The notes: generated by a model from the letters alone, not told the origin. DNA of 32,459 nucleotides from an uncultured Eubacteriales bacterium (GCA_900545815.1 URAM01000024.1:1-32459), one strand, 5' to 3'. Positions 1-8,011 are shown, counted from the stretch's first letter. A program made the numbers and translations.

Positions 1-20
1 TGGTAGTGCCAACATGAATA

Positions 21-52
21 CCCTCAACCGGGAGACTGGTTGAGGGGTTTTC
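21..52 (+). terminator. Rho-independent terminator of a gene left of the window
   Basis: A 9-bp perfect stem (CCCTCAACC at 21-29, GGTTGAGGG at 38-46) with an 8-nt loop is followed by GTTTTCTTT. No coding region ends inside the window before it, so it probably terminates a gene lying upstream of base 1. Confidence 0.8.
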
Positions 53-112
53 TTTGCTTGGGAGAGTTTTTCTTCCCAAAAGATAAAAAGAGAGCGCTGC
101 GATCAGAGCGGT

Positions 113-140
113 GTGCACCTGTAAAATGAAAGTAGACACT
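113..140 (+). repeat. Left terminal inverted repeat of the IS remnant
   Basis: This 28-nt end begins GTGCACCTGT. Its reverse complement matches 614-641 at 24 of 28 positions with no gap, as counted by eye. The outer ten bases are identical. Confidence 0.75.
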
Positions 141-166
141 CACAAAAGTGTGAGTGTCTACTTTTT
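129..166 (+). terminator. 16-bp perfect hairpin with T-tract at the IS left end
   Basis: Arms 129-144 and 149-164 are perfectly complementary around the loop AAAG, and the 3' arm runs into TTTTT. The 5' arm contains the inner part of the left IS end (AGTAGACACT). The 3' arm therefore repeats that end in inverted orientation and resembles the inner part of the right end. It could act as a transcription terminator protecting the element from read-through. Alternatively it is a scar of two IS ends joined by deletion. Confidence 0.6.
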
Positions 167-208
167 GTGGTATAGTACAAGGGAACAGTAAAGATGAGAA
201 AATGAAGT

Positions 209-600
209 ATGTTCGTCAACGAAATGATTGCCCACAGTGTTTCCCCAATCGCAGGCGATAACAAGTCTTATTATGAATACCTAGACAAATTGAACCTTTT
301 AGCGGGCAAAAAGGAGGAGCAGAAGCCCCAGGAAGTCTTTCACACTGACCAGGGAGCCGTCTACTCCTCAAGGGCATTCCAACACGCCCATAAAGATGAT
401 AACATAACTTCGTTCGATCCATGTCGCAAGGAGGAGCTCCAACAGATAATCCAATTATTGAAGCATTGAACGGCTGGATGAAGGAAGAACTCTATCTGTA
501 CTTTGGGCTGAATGAAGCAGAAAATCTTCCTGGTCTGCTGAACAAGTAGGTCTATTTCTTCAATAACCAGCGTCCAGCAGATGCTTTGGGCTTCCCGTAG
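209..600 (+). pseudogene. IS3-family transposase OrfB, C-terminal fragment, frameshifted
   Basis: The first part (209 to about 410) encodes the end of an integrase-core (rve, DDE) domain, including the segment HTDQGAVYSS that is typical of IS3 OrfB. Near 405-420 the reading frame shifts. From 421 the protein continues in another frame with SMSQGGAPTDNPIIEALNGW, the conserved stretch carrying the third catalytic acid (Glu in IIEALNGW). A TAG at 547-549 interrupts it, and the family C-terminus (FFNNQRPADALGFP) follows to the stop at 598-600. The catalytic Asp of the HTDQG motif is present, but the N-terminal half is missing. The gene is clearly dead. It belongs to the element bounded by the repeats at 113-140 and 614-641. 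Confidence 0.85.
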
Positions 601-613
601 ATATTCTCTTTTT

Positions 614-641
614 AGTGTCTGCTTTTACTTGACAGGTGCAC
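614..641 (+). repeat. Right terminal inverted repeat of the IS remnant
   Basis: Ends in ACAGGTGCAC. It pairs with 113-140, with four mismatches in the inner part. It begins 13 bases after the last transposase stop, as expected for the 3' end of an IS3-type element. Confidence 0.75.
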
Positions 642-667
642 GGAAGTACCTCTTCCGGTCGTTTTTT
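641..667 (+). terminator. Hairpin with T-run at the feoB 3' side
   Basis: A 6-bp stem (CGGAAG 641-646, CTTCCG 652-657) with a 5-nt loop is followed on the plus strand by GTCGTTTTTT. In the feoB direction it has no T-tract, because the IS remnant now occupies that side. It may be the remains of a bidirectional terminator. Confidence 0.45.
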
Positions 668-680
668 ACAATAGAGTAGC

Positions 681-2828
681 TTACAGGAACAGCCGCGCCG
701 CATTGGCAAACACCATGCAGAACAGCACCCCCACCACCGTGGGCAAAACCGCCGCAAGCGCCGTCCACTTCCAGCTCTGGGTCTCCTTGCGGATGGTCAG
801 CAGGGTGGTGGAGCAGGGCCAGTGCATAAGGGAAAAAAGCATGGTGGAGCCGGCGGTGATCCAAGTCCATCCGTGGTCTAAAAATAGGGCTTTTAGTTCC
901 AGTAGATTGTCCATGGACACCAAGCTGCCCTGTGCCAGATAGGCCATAATGACGATGGGCAGCACGATCTCGTTGGCGGGAAACCCCAGAATGAATGCCA
1001 TCAAAATCACCCCATCCAACCCCATCAGCTGGGCGAACGGGTCTAAAAAGTTCGCACAGTGGTTCAGCAGGCTCACCCCACCCACTGTCACATTGGCCAT
1101 CCCCCACAGCAACATCCCTGCCGGCGCCGCTACTGCCGCCGCACGCCCCAACACAAAGAGGGTGCGATCCCAGATAGACCGGACGATGACCTTGCCGATC
1201 TGGGGCTTTCGGTAGGGCGGCAGCTCCAGGGTGAAGGAGGAGGGAACGCCCTTCAGGACGGTTTGGGACAGCAGTTTGGTGACGGCGAAGGTCACCCCCA
1301 GCCCCAGCAGGATGAGCAGGGTTAGCAGCAGGGCGGACAGGAGGGAGGCGCACAACCCACCGGCGGAGCCGAGAAAGAACAGGGTCAGCAGGGTGATGAG
1401 AGTGGGGAAGCGGCCGTTACAGGGGACGAAGTTGTTGGTCAGGATGGCCAGCAGCCGCTCTCGCGGGGAGTCGATGATACGGCAGCCCACGATACCGGCG
1501 GCGTTGCAGCCGAATCCCATACAGATGGTCAGGGCTTGCTTCCCACAGGCACAGCACTTCTGGAAGGGTTTATCCAGATTGTACGCCACCCGCGGCAGAT
1601 AGCCCACATCCTCCAATAAACTGAACAGGGGGAAGAAGATGGCCATAGGCGGCAGCATCACCGACACCACCCAGGCCAGCACATGGAAGCAGCCGTCCAC
1701 CAGCAGCCCGTGGAGCCAGGCCGGTGCGTGGAGCGCCACAAAGAGCTGGTGCAGCTGTTCTTCCACCCAGAACAGGAAGGAGGACAGCCACTGGGACGGA
1801 ATATTCGCCCCAGCGATGGTGATCCAAAACACCAGTGCCAGGAGCAGCAGCATCACCGGATAGCCGGTGCCCTTGCTGGTCAGGATGCGATCCAGCTTCC
1901 GATCCACGCTGTGACAGCCGTCCCGTTGGTATGTAACCACCTGACGGCTGATGCGCTCCGCCTCTGTCACCAAACAGGTCACCACCGCATCCTTCACTTG
2001 CTTGGCGGCCAGCCCTGCCTGCCCCAGTTGGATGTGGGCGTTGGTCAGGGCGGCTTTCAGCGTCAGTGCGTGGAGACAGTCTATCCCCAGCTGCGCTTGG
2101 AGGGTCTGGAACAGTGCGGCGTCCGGCGCCAGCAGGTTCAGCGCCAGCCATCGTGGCTGAATGGCCGTGCCTGCCGCCAGCGGGGTCAGCTCCGGCGCCA
2201 GCAGGGACAGCGCCTGCTCGATCTCCGGCGGATAGGTGACTAGGTGTGGCGTACAAACCAGCGTGCCGTCCATCACCTGATCTACCACCTGCATCAGCGC
2301 CTCCTGAGACGCCTTGCACTGCGCCACCGTACTCACCACCGGCACGCCCAGCAGGGCAGAGAGCCGGTCTAAGTCCAGCAAGATGCCCTTCCGGCGGGCT
2401 TCATCCATCAGATTCACGCAGACGATGACCTGGGTGGACAGCTCCAATATTTGCAGCACCAGATTTAGGTTGCGTTCCAGACAGGTGGCGTCGCAGACCA
2501 CGATGACCGCATCCGGCTGGGAGAAACAGAGAAAATTGCGGGCCACTTCCTCCTCGGCGGAGTGAGCCAGCAGGGAATAGGTGCCGGGAATATCCACCAA
2601 CACATAGTTGTGGGCGGCGGTGGAGCAATAACCTTGGGCGTTGGACACCGTCTTGCCTGGCCAGTTGCCGGTGTGCTGCTTCATGCCGGTCAGGCCGTTG
2701 AACAGGGTGCTCTTGCCCACATTGGGATTGCCTGCCAGAGCGATCACCCGATCCTCTGGCCGCCGCTTCAGCACGGGCAATCCGCTGTCCCAAGCGCTGG
2801 TTCCCGTGGTGTGCTTGGTCAGTCCCAT
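681..2828 (-). CDS. feoB: Ferrous iron transport protein B (FeoB)
   Basis: This 715-residue polytopic membrane protein imports Fe(II) across the cytoplasmic membrane and carries an N-terminal GTPase domain. The sequence shows the G1 loop GNPNVGKST at residues 33-41, the G3 motif DIPGTYSL near residue 80 and the G4 motif NLMDEA near residue 140. A helical GDI-like region follows. The C-terminal half has many hydrophobic segments, with the Gate-type stretches around CMGFGCNAAGIVGCRIID and NNFVPCNGRFPTL. Length is normal for FeoB of Clostridia. The ATG at 2828 is 13 bases after the feoA stop, so the two genes are co-transcribed. Fur-type control is expected for the family, but I see no clear Fur box. 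No FeoC-like gene follows; downstream is the decayed IS. Confidence 0.95.
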   Translation of the reverse strand: MGLTKHTTGTSAWDSGLPVLKRRPEDRVIALAGNPNVGKSTLFNGLTGMKQHTGNWPGKTVSNAQGYCSTAAHNYVLVDIPGTYSLLAHSAEEEVARNFLCFSQPDAVIVVCDATCLERNLNLVLQILELSTQVIVCVNLMDEARRKGILLDLDRLSALLGVPVVSTVAQCKASQEALMQVVDQVMDGTLVCTPHLVTYPPEIEQALSLLAPELTPLAAGTAIQPRWLALNLLAPDAALFQTLQAQLGIDCLHALTLKAALTNAHIQLGQAGLAAKQVKDAVVTCLVTEAERISRQVVTYQRDGCHSVDRKLDRILTSKGTGYPVMLLLLALVFWITIAGANIPSQWLSSFLFWVEEQLHQLFVALHAPAWLHGLLVDGCFHVLAWVVSVMLPPMAIFFPLFSLLEDVGYLPRVAYNLDKPFQKCCACGKQALTICMGFGCNAAGIVGCRIIDSPRERLLAILTNNFVPCNGRFPTLITLLTLFFLGSAGGLCASLLSALLLTLLILLGLGVTFAVTKLLSQTVLKGVPSSFTLELPPYRKPQIGKVIVRSIWDRTLFVLGRAAAVAAPAGMLLWGMANVTVGGVSLLNHCANFLDPFAQLMGLDGVILMAFILGFPANEIVLPIVIMAYLAQGSLVSMDNLLELKALFLDHGWTWITAGSTMLFSLMHWPCSTTLLTIRKETQSWKWTALAAVLPTVVGVLFCMVFANAARLFL

Positions 2829-2841
2829 CTTGCAGCCCCCC

Positions 2842-3078
2842 TCAGCAAGGAGTCACCCAGATGTGTTGGCTATCTGCCGCCCGAATGGCGATGACCGCAC
2901 CTCGGATAAGAAAGGCGGAGGGGTCGCCGCCGGGACTGCGGCCGAGACATTGGACAACCGTGTTCCGGATCAGCCCCATGTCCAGCAGTCGGCGGCGGAT
3001 GCTGCCGGTAGAGCGCAGCTCTTGGACAATGGCCTGTTGGCCGGGCTGTAGGTCATTCAAACAAACCTGTGGCTTCAT
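2842..3078 (-). CDS. feoA: FeoA, SH3-like ferrous iron transport accessory protein
   Basis: This is a 78-residue cytoplasmic protein of the FeoA family, a small SH3-like fold that supports FeoB. The sequence has the family pattern: Leu-rich start (LNDLQPGQQAIVQEL), the conserved RRRLLDMGLIRNTVVQC segment, and the end strand with DPSAFLIRGAVIAIR. An upstream in-frame start would add about 80 residues unlike FeoA. The ATG at 3078 is preferred because AAAGGTG lies 7 bases before it and the protein then has the usual FeoA length. It is the first gene of the feoAB operon. Its upstream region (3079-3182, minus strand) has no promoter that I can assign with confidence. Confidence 0.92.
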   Translation of the reverse strand: MKPQVCLNDLQPGQQAIVQELRSTGSIRRRLLDMGLIRNTVVQCLGRSPGGDPSAFLIRGAVIAIRAADSQHIWVTPC

Positions 3079-3182
3079 AAAAAGACACCTTTCTGAATCA
3101 AGTTTTGACAGAGCGGGAAACTCTGTTCCTATCCTATTCAGCGGAGGGAGGATCCGTGTCTTTCGTCGAATCAGAATCGCAC

Positions 3183-3224
3183 AAAAAGGAACCTCCACAG
3201 CGTTTTGGCAACGTGTGGAGGTTC
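3183..3224 (-). terminator. Rho-independent terminator of the Bce-like transporter operon
   Basis: An 11-bp perfect stem (arms 3189-3199 and 3214-3224) is followed, reading on the minus strand, by CCTTTTTGTG. It lies 30 bases after the permease stop at 3255 and separates the transporter genes from feoAB. Confidence 0.85.
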
Positions 3225-3254
3225 TGAATGGCAGAAGAAATGTGGGAGTTTTCT

Positions 3255-5291
3255 TTAAAAGCGTGGGTCTGTCTGCTTCATGCGCACGATCTTGTAATAG
3301 GTGTGCGCCGTTGCCCAATACACCAGAGCATAGATGACGGCAAATCCAGCCAGAGTGCCCAGAGTGCAGGTCAGGAAGAAGGAAGTGGTCATGGTTTTAG
3401 CGTACAGGAACAGCTGCAACATTTTGGTGATCATGTGGAAGGCGCCAAAGACGTGGATCATGGCAGTGACCAGGGGGAGGAAAAAGACCAGCAAGATCTG
3501 ACTGTGGACGCTGCGGCGGACTTCCCGTTCGCTCAGCCCCACCTTCTGCATGATCTCATACCGTTTCTGGTCATCGTACCCTTCGGAGATCTGCTTGAAA
3601 TAGATGATGAGCACAGTGCCCAGCAGAAAGAGCAGTCCCAGGAACAACCCTAAGAAAAGGAACCCGCCATAGATGGCATAGAACTCCTGAGAGATGAATT
3701 GGCGGCAGCCGTAGGAGTAGGTCGTGTGAAACTTCGGGGAAAGCTGGTTGTAGAAGGTTTCCAGTTCTTCGTCGGCAGCGTCCATGTCAAAGCAGTAGGT
3801 GTAGGTGAGATCGGCCATCCCGGTGGTGTTGTCCTCCGTGTCCAGTGCCTTGGTTTCCTTTTGGTACAGCTCCTGCAAGGTCGCCTCATCGGGCACCACC
3901 AGGTAGTGGATGCTGACATAGTTGGTCAGGTTGCGAAAGGCGTCGTAAAAGGGCAGGGGGGTGTCCGTCAGGCGCTGGGCGATGGTGAACGTCTGGTCGC
4001 CCAGCTGAAAGTTGTTCTCCAGCTCCGCCCCCTCGCTGTAGCAGGCCACCTGTCCTTTCGATAGGGAGAGGGGGGACTTCTTGTGATACCGGTTGTAGTC
4101 CTTCTGCGTGATGACACAGACGGTGCTGACGATGCTGGTGCTGCGGATGATGTCGCCGTCCAGGGTCAGCTCATGGGAGGAGGAGAGGACGACAGGAAAG
4201 GACAGGGCGGTGTAAGACAGAACATTTTCCGCCTGATGACCGGTCTGTTTGATTGCCTGTTCTATGGTCTTGACGGCATCCTCTGCGGTCTGCTCCTCGT
4301 CCAGGGCGATGGTGTAGTTGATGTTCCGGGGGAAGGATTCCTTCAGGGAGGTCTCTACCCCTAAGTAGAGACAGACGGTGGTGGAGACGGTGACCAGGAG
4401 CATGGTGGACAGGATGCAGATGCTGGCCAGCCCCACGGCGTTCTGCTTCATCCGGTAGAGCAGGCCGGAGACGGTGGTAAAGTGCTGGGGCTTGTAGTAG
4501 TAATGCTTGTTGGCTCGGAGCAGCTTCAGGACGGCGATGGAGCCGGCGGTGAAGATGCAATAGGTGCCGATGATGACCAAGACAACGGCGAAGAAGAAAC
4601 GGGTCAGCGCTTGCAGAGGGGACTGGATGGTGTTGGCCATGACGTAACCGGCCACCAGGGTGGCGGCTCCCACCAGAGCCAGCAGCCACTTGACCTTGGG
4701 CTCCCGCTCGCCTACTGAGGAGCTGCGCAGCAGCTCCACTGGCTTGGACTTGTGCAGCTGGATCAGGTTGCGCAGCAGCACCAGCAGAAAGAGAACGGCA
4801 AAGAGAATGGTGCTCATGACGATGCCAACGATGCTGATGGAGAAGCCCAGGGACACGGGAAAGTGGAGGAGCTTAAAGAGCAGCATCAGCATGAGCTTGG
4901 ACAGGATGATTCCGGCAGCCAGACCGCAGACCAGGCTGAACAGCCCCAAAAACAGCGCTTCCACCCGAAGTAGGCGGGCGATGTGTCGAGTCTCCATGCC
5001 TAGGATGCTGTATAGCCCCAGTTCATGCTGGCGGCGCTTCATCACAAAGCTGTTGGTGTAGAACACCAGGATGGCGGAGAAGATGGCCACCACCACGCAG
5101 CCCAGCCCCATCATCACCTGCACGTTGTTGGCGCTGGGGAAGCTGGCCAGGGTGTCATCAAAGGACAGGTAGGCCAGGATGTAGAACATGGCCACGGTGG
5201 CGATATTGGTCAGCAGATAGGGGAGATAGAACTGATTGTTGCGCAGGACATTGGTGATCGCCAGATGGGGATAGAAGGTGATCTTACGCAT
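3255..5291 (-). CDS. BceB-type ABC transporter permease (FtsX family)
   Basis: This 678-residue permease belongs to the BceB/VraG/YtsD type. These partner a BceA-like ATPase and a BceS kinase in sensing and removing cell-wall-active peptide antibiotics. What is visible is an N-terminal membrane segment after MRKITFYPHLAITNVLRN, four further hydrophobic segments with the FtsX-like coupling region (FVMKRRQHELGLYSILGM), a long polar extracellular part at about residues 315-525, and three C-terminal membrane segments. The large loop between transmembrane segments 7 and 8 is the family hallmark and is thought to bind the peptide. The ATG at 5291 has AGGTGG 8 bases upstream and overlaps the ATPase gene by 8 bases, so translation is probably coupled. 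A GTG at 5303 is a less likely start. The ligand cannot be told from sequence. Confidence 0.9.
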   Translation of the reverse strand: MRKITFYPHLAITNVLRNNQFYLPYLLTNIATVAMFYILAYLSFDDTLASFPSANNVQVMMGLGCVVVAIFSAILVFYTNSFVMKRRQHELGLYSILGMETRHIARLLRVEALFLGLFSLVCGLAAGIILSKLMLMLLFKLLHFPVSLGFSISIVGIVMSTILFAVLFLLVLLRNLIQLHKSKPVELLRSSSVGEREPKVKWLLALVGAATLVAGYVMANTIQSPLQALTRFFFAVVLVIIGTYCIFTAGSIAVLKLLRANKHYYYKPQHFTTVSGLLYRMKQNAVGLASICILSTMLLVTVSTTVCLYLGVETSLKESFPRNINYTIALDEEQTAEDAVKTIEQAIKQTGHQAENVLSYTALSFPVVLSSSHELTLDGDIIRSTSIVSTVCVITQKDYNRYHKKSPLSLSKGQVACYSEGAELENNFQLGDQTFTIAQRLTDTPLPFYDAFRNLTNYVSIHYLVVPDEATLQELYQKETKALDTEDNTTGMADLTYTYCFDMDAADEELETFYNQLSPKFHTTYSYGCRQFISQEFYAIYGGFLFLGLFLGLLFLLGTVLIIYFKQISEGYDDQKRYEIMQKVGLSEREVRRSVHSQILLVFFLPLVTAMIHVFGAFHMITKMLQLFLYAKTMTTSFFLTCTLGTLAGFAVIYALVYWATAHTYYKIVRMKQTDPRF

Positions 5292-6051
5292 GGAGCTCAC
5301 CACCTTGTGTGAGAACGGTCAGGGTGTCGGAGATCTTAGCATAAAGCTGCTCTGACGTCTGGTCGCCCCGATACAGCTGGTGGTACACTTCTCCGTCCTG
5401 GAGAAAGAGCACCCGTTTGGCGTGGCTGGCGGCCTTGATGGAGTGGGTGACCATGAGGACGGTCTGCCCTGCCTGATTCACCTGGCCGAACAGGCGCAGC
5501 AGCGTATCCGAAGCCTTGGAATCCAGGGCGCCGGTGGGCTCGTCCGCCAGAATGATCTGAGGCTCGGTAATGAGGGCACGGGCGACTGCGGCACGCTGCT
5601 TTTGACCGCCGGAGACTTCGTAGGGGAACTTTTTCAAGATGTGGCTGATGTCCAGGGTGTCGGCGATGGGCTTTAAGCGCCGTTCCATCTCCTCGTAGGG
5701 CACGCCAGCCAGCACCAGAGGCAGATAGATGTTATCTTGGATGGAGAAGGTGTCCAGCAGATTGAATTCCTGGAACACAAACCCCAGATTGTCCCGCCGG
5801 AAGGCGGCCAGCTTATTCTGAGAGATTTTGGACAGGGACTTGCCGTTGAGCAGGATCTCACCGGAGGTGGGACGATCCAAGGCGGCCAGGATGTTCAGCA
5901 GGGTGGTCTTGCCGGAGCCGGACTCGCCCATGATGGCCACATATTCTCCCGCTTCCACCGTGAAATTCACGTTGCGCAGGGCTTCGACCTGGTTGCCGCC
6001 GAAACGGGTGGTGTAAACTTTTTTCAAATGACGCACTTCTAACAGAGACAT
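5284..6051 (-). CDS. BceA-type ABC transporter ATP-binding protein
   Basis: This 255-residue nucleotide-binding subunit of the MacB/LolD/BceA branch powers the permease encoded immediately downstream. Walker A is GESGSGKT at residues 42-49, the Q-loop is FVFQEFNLL, the ABC signature is VSGGQKQR from residue 146, and Walker B is IILADEP with Asp170-Glu171. The switch His is in MVTHS. All catalytic residues are present. The ATG at 6051 follows a strong AAAGGAGG. The gene is separated from the kinase gene by 115 bases that contain a candidate BceR operator, so this transporter pair probably has its own inducible promoter, as in known Bce systems. Confidence 0.92.
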   Translation of the reverse strand: MSLLEVRHLKKVYTTRFGGNQVEALRNVNFTVEAGEYVAIMGESGSGKTTLLNILAALDRPTSGEILLNGKSLSKISQNKLAAFRRDNLGFVFQEFNLLDTFSIQDNIYLPLVLAGVPYEEMERRLKPIADTLDISHILKKFPYEVSGGQKQRAAVARALITEPQIILADEPTGALDSKASDTLLRLFGQVNQAGQTVLMVTHSIKAASHAKRVLFLQDGEVYHQLYRGDQTSEQLYAKISDTLTVLTQGGELHA

Positions 6052-6088
6052 GGTTCATTCCTCCTTTTCGTCCTCTATCCTAACCCAA

Positions 6089-6128
6089 AGCCGGAACGCT
6101 TGCCATCGCTTTGGCTTACATTCCGGCT
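6089..6128 (-). repeat. Inverted repeat in the bceA-like leader
   Basis: Arms AGCCGGAA (6089-6096) and TTCCGGCT (6121-6128) are perfectly complementary and enclose a second small stem (GCCA/TGGC). It lies between the candidate BceR box and the ATPase start. No T-tract follows on the minus strand, so it is not a normal terminator. Confidence 0.5.
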
Positions 6129-6135
6129 CTGAACC

Positions 6136-6149
6136 TTACAATTTTGTCA
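6136..6149 (-). promoter_or_regulatory. Candidate BceR-type operator
   Basis: On the minus strand the sequence is TGACA-AAAT-TGTAA. This fits the inverted-repeat consensus TNACA-N4-TGTAA that I recall for BceR-like regulators. It lies 85 bases upstream of the ATPase start, in the only gap of the four-gene cluster, which is where family operators are found. I cannot place the -35 and -10 elements downstream with confidence. Confidence 0.65.
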
Positions 6150-6166
6150 TGTTGCCCTTAGAAACG

Positions 6167-7159
6167 TCATTCGATCACCTGTTCTGCCGCCGCCAGACTC
6201 AGTTGCACCTGGGTGCCTTGGCCAGGGATGGAGGTGATGGAGATGCTGTGCCCCAGTTTGCCCAGCACCCGTCGGCAGAGATAGAGTCCGATGCCGGTGG
6301 ATTTTTTCTGCTCCCGTCCGTTGTATCCGGTGAACCCCTTTTCGAAAACACGAGGCAGATCCTCCGGACGGATGCCAATGCCTGTGTCCCCAATGGTCAG
6401 GGTCTGGGTGGCGTCCTCCCAGGTGACGGAGATGCGACCTTGTTCCGGCGTGTATTTCAGGGCGTTAGAGAGGAGCTGACCGATGACAAAGGACAGCCAC
6501 TTCTCATCGGTGAGCACCTTGGCGTGGGTTTCGTCTAGTTCCAGCTCAATGCGTTTCAAGATGAACAGTCGGGCGTACTTGCGCACGCAGGCGCGGAGGA
6601 TGGTGTCCAGGTCATACCGGCGCAGCACATAGTCACTGCTGTCGCTGTCCAGACGCAGATAGGACAGCGCCATCTCCACATAGTCCTCCACCTTTCCCAG
6701 CTCCGCTGCCAGCAGTTCCGGATGAACCGGTTCCTCTTGGAGCAGCAAGCCCATGGCGGCGATGGGGATTTTAATTTGGTGCGCCCATAGGGTGTAGTAG
6801 TCGGTCAGCTCTTGGGAGCGAGCGGCGTAGTCAGCGGTCACTTGGGTGTGATTGTCTGCGATGGCGTGGATGAGGGCTTGATAGTCCTGCTCTACCAGGT
6901 TGTGGGAGGGGGGCAGACATTGCGCGGCCTCCTCCGGATTCTGCGCCAGTTGGGTCAGTCCACGATGACGGCGGCGATCGTGGCGGAAGTCCAGCCAAAA
7001 GACCGGCAGACAGAGGAAGAACCAAAAGGCCAAGATGTAGCAGAACGGCTCCCAGGCCAGGTCATAGAGATAGAACATCAGCGCAGTGGAAGCACACAGC
7101 AGGCTCCCCACACAGATGCTCTTGCGCCGCCGGTTGAGATAGGAGAATAAGAACTTCAT
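6167..7159 (-). CDS. BceS-type intramembrane-sensing histidine kinase
   Basis: This 330-residue sensor kinase has two closely spaced N-terminal membrane helices (about residues 16-32 and 37-56) with almost no extracellular loop. That is the intramembrane-sensing layout, in which the signal comes from the partner ABC permease. The phosphoacceptor is His127 in WAHQIKIPIAAM. The ATPase domain shows the N box (LLSNALKYTPEQG), the G1 box (IGDTGIGI), the F box and the G2 box (STGIGLYL). The ATG at 7159 is chosen because GGAGGA precedes it at correct spacing and because it starts 1 base after the regulator's stop. An upstream in-frame start would overlap the regulator gene. It should phosphorylate the regulator encoded just upstream. 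Confidence 0.92.
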   Translation of the reverse strand: MKFLFSYLNRRRKSICVGSLLCASTALMFYLYDLAWEPFCYILAFWFFLCLPVFWLDFRHDRRRHRGLTQLAQNPEEAAQCLPPSHNLVEQDYQALIHAIADNHTQVTADYAARSQELTDYYTLWAHQIKIPIAAMGLLLQEEPVHPELLAAELGKVEDYVEMALSYLRLDSDSSDYVLRRYDLDTILRACVRKYARLFILKRIELELDETHAKVLTDEKWLSFVIGQLLSNALKYTPEQGRISVTWEDATQTLTIGDTGIGIRPEDLPRVFEKGFTGYNGREQKKSTGIGLYLCRRVLGKLGHSISITSIPGQGTQVQLSLAAAEQVIE

Positions 7160-7160
7160 G

Positions 7161-7844
7161 TCATTCCTCCACCACATAGCCCACACCTTTTTTGGTGCGG
7201 ATGAGCTGGGGCAGCCCTGCCTGTTCCAGCTTCTTACGCAGACGGGTCACATTCACCGTCAGGGTGTTCTCCCCAATAAAGGCGTCCGACTCCCACAGCC
7301 GAGTCATCAGCGCCTGTCGGGACACCACCTTGCCTTTCTGCTCCAGCAGCAGCTGCAAGATCTTCCACTCATTCTTGGTCAGCTCCACCCGCTGCCCCTT
7401 TACCTGCAAGCTCCCATCCGCTGTGTTCAGCACTGCGTCCCCGCAGCGGAGCAGGGTGGTGGGGGCGGCAAAGTCATAGGCGCGGCGGAGCAGCGCCTGG
7501 ATCTTGGCGGTGAGCACGGGCAGCTCAAAGGGTTTGGCCACAAAGTCATCCCCGCCCATATTCATGGCGGTGATGAGGTTGAGATTGTCCGAAGCGGAGG
7601 AGAGGAAGAGGATGGGCACACGGGAGAGCTTGCGGATCTCAGCGCACCAGTGGTAGCCGTTGAAAAAGGGCAGAGAGATGTCCAGCAGCACCAGTTGGGG
7701 GTCAAAATCGGTGAATTGGGTCAAAACATCGGAAAAATCCGTGGCGCACTGGGTCACATACCCCCACCCCTCCAGGTGGTTTTGTACCACACGGGCGATG
7801 ACTGGGTCATCCTCAACAAGGAAAATACGGTAGTTGTGTCTCAT
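7161..7844 (-). CDS. BceR-type OmpR-family response regulator
   Basis: This 227-residue two-component regulator has a receiver domain at about residues 5-118 (acid pocket Glu11, Asp12 and Asp13, phosphoacceptor Asp55 in LLDISLP, Lys104 in AKPF) and a C-terminal winged helix of the OmpR/PhoB class at about 130-225 (ENTLTVNVTRLRKKL). Both halves are complete. The ATG at 7844 follows GGAGG. It is the first gene of the four-gene Bce-like cluster, is translationally linked to the kinase, and would be expected to activate the downstream transporter pair through the TNACA-N4-TGTAA box. Confidence 0.92.
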   Translation of the reverse strand: MRHNYRIFLVEDDPVIARVVQNHLEGWGYVTQCATDFSDVLTQFTDFDPQLVLLDISLPFFNGYHWCAEIRKLSRVPILFLSSASDNLNLITAMNMGGDDFVAKPFELPVLTAKIQALLRRAYDFAAPTTLLRCGDAVLNTADGSLQVKGQRVELTKNEWKILQLLLEQKGKVVSRQALMTRLWESDAFIGENTLTVNVTRLRKKLEQAGLPQLIRTKKGVGYVVEE

Positions 7845-7900
7845 AAAGCCTCCAAATTCAAAGTCCGCGGGCGCAAGCCTCGGCGGAAAACGCTACTGTT

Positions 7901-7929
7901 ATCATAGCAAAAATGGCGGCAGATGTCAC
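7901..7929 (-). promoter_or_regulatory. Sigma-A promoter of the bceRS-like operon
   Basis: On the minus strand GTGACA (7924-7929) and TATGAT (7901-7906) are separated by 17 bases. Each hexamer is one base off consensus. It lies 57 bases upstream of the regulator's start codon. Confidence 0.7.
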
Positions 7930-8011
7930 CAGAAAGAAGGGGCGCAGAAGGCGGTTCAATAGAATCCCTTTCCTCTGTGTCACCCATTGTAATGACTTGT
8001 TACTTGAGTTT

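Larger units (their letters stand above)
113..641 (+). mobile_element. Decayed IS3-family insertion sequence remnant
   Basis: The two ends are matching inverted repeats (24 of 28 positions) and the interior holds the 3' part of an IS3-type OrfB transposase gene broken by a frameshift and a stop. At about 530 bp it is far shorter than a complete IS3 element (about 1.2-1.5 kb). OrfA and the N-terminal half of OrfB are gone, so it cannot move by itself. I see no convincing 3-bp target duplication at the ends. The right end sits directly against the hairpin downstream of feoB. Confidence 0.8.

Noticed and set aside
110..644. Target-site duplication around the IS remnant
   Set aside because: The three bases on either side of the inverted repeats do not match under the alignments I tried.
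1570..2319. Long alternative frames overlapping feoB
   Set aside because: Low-complexity Gly/Ala/Arg translations caused by codon bias of the real gene; no ribosome binding sites.
3079..3182. Fur box upstream of feoA
   Set aside because: No GATAATGATAATCATTATC-like sequence or good 7-1-7 repeat is visible, although iron control is likely from the family.
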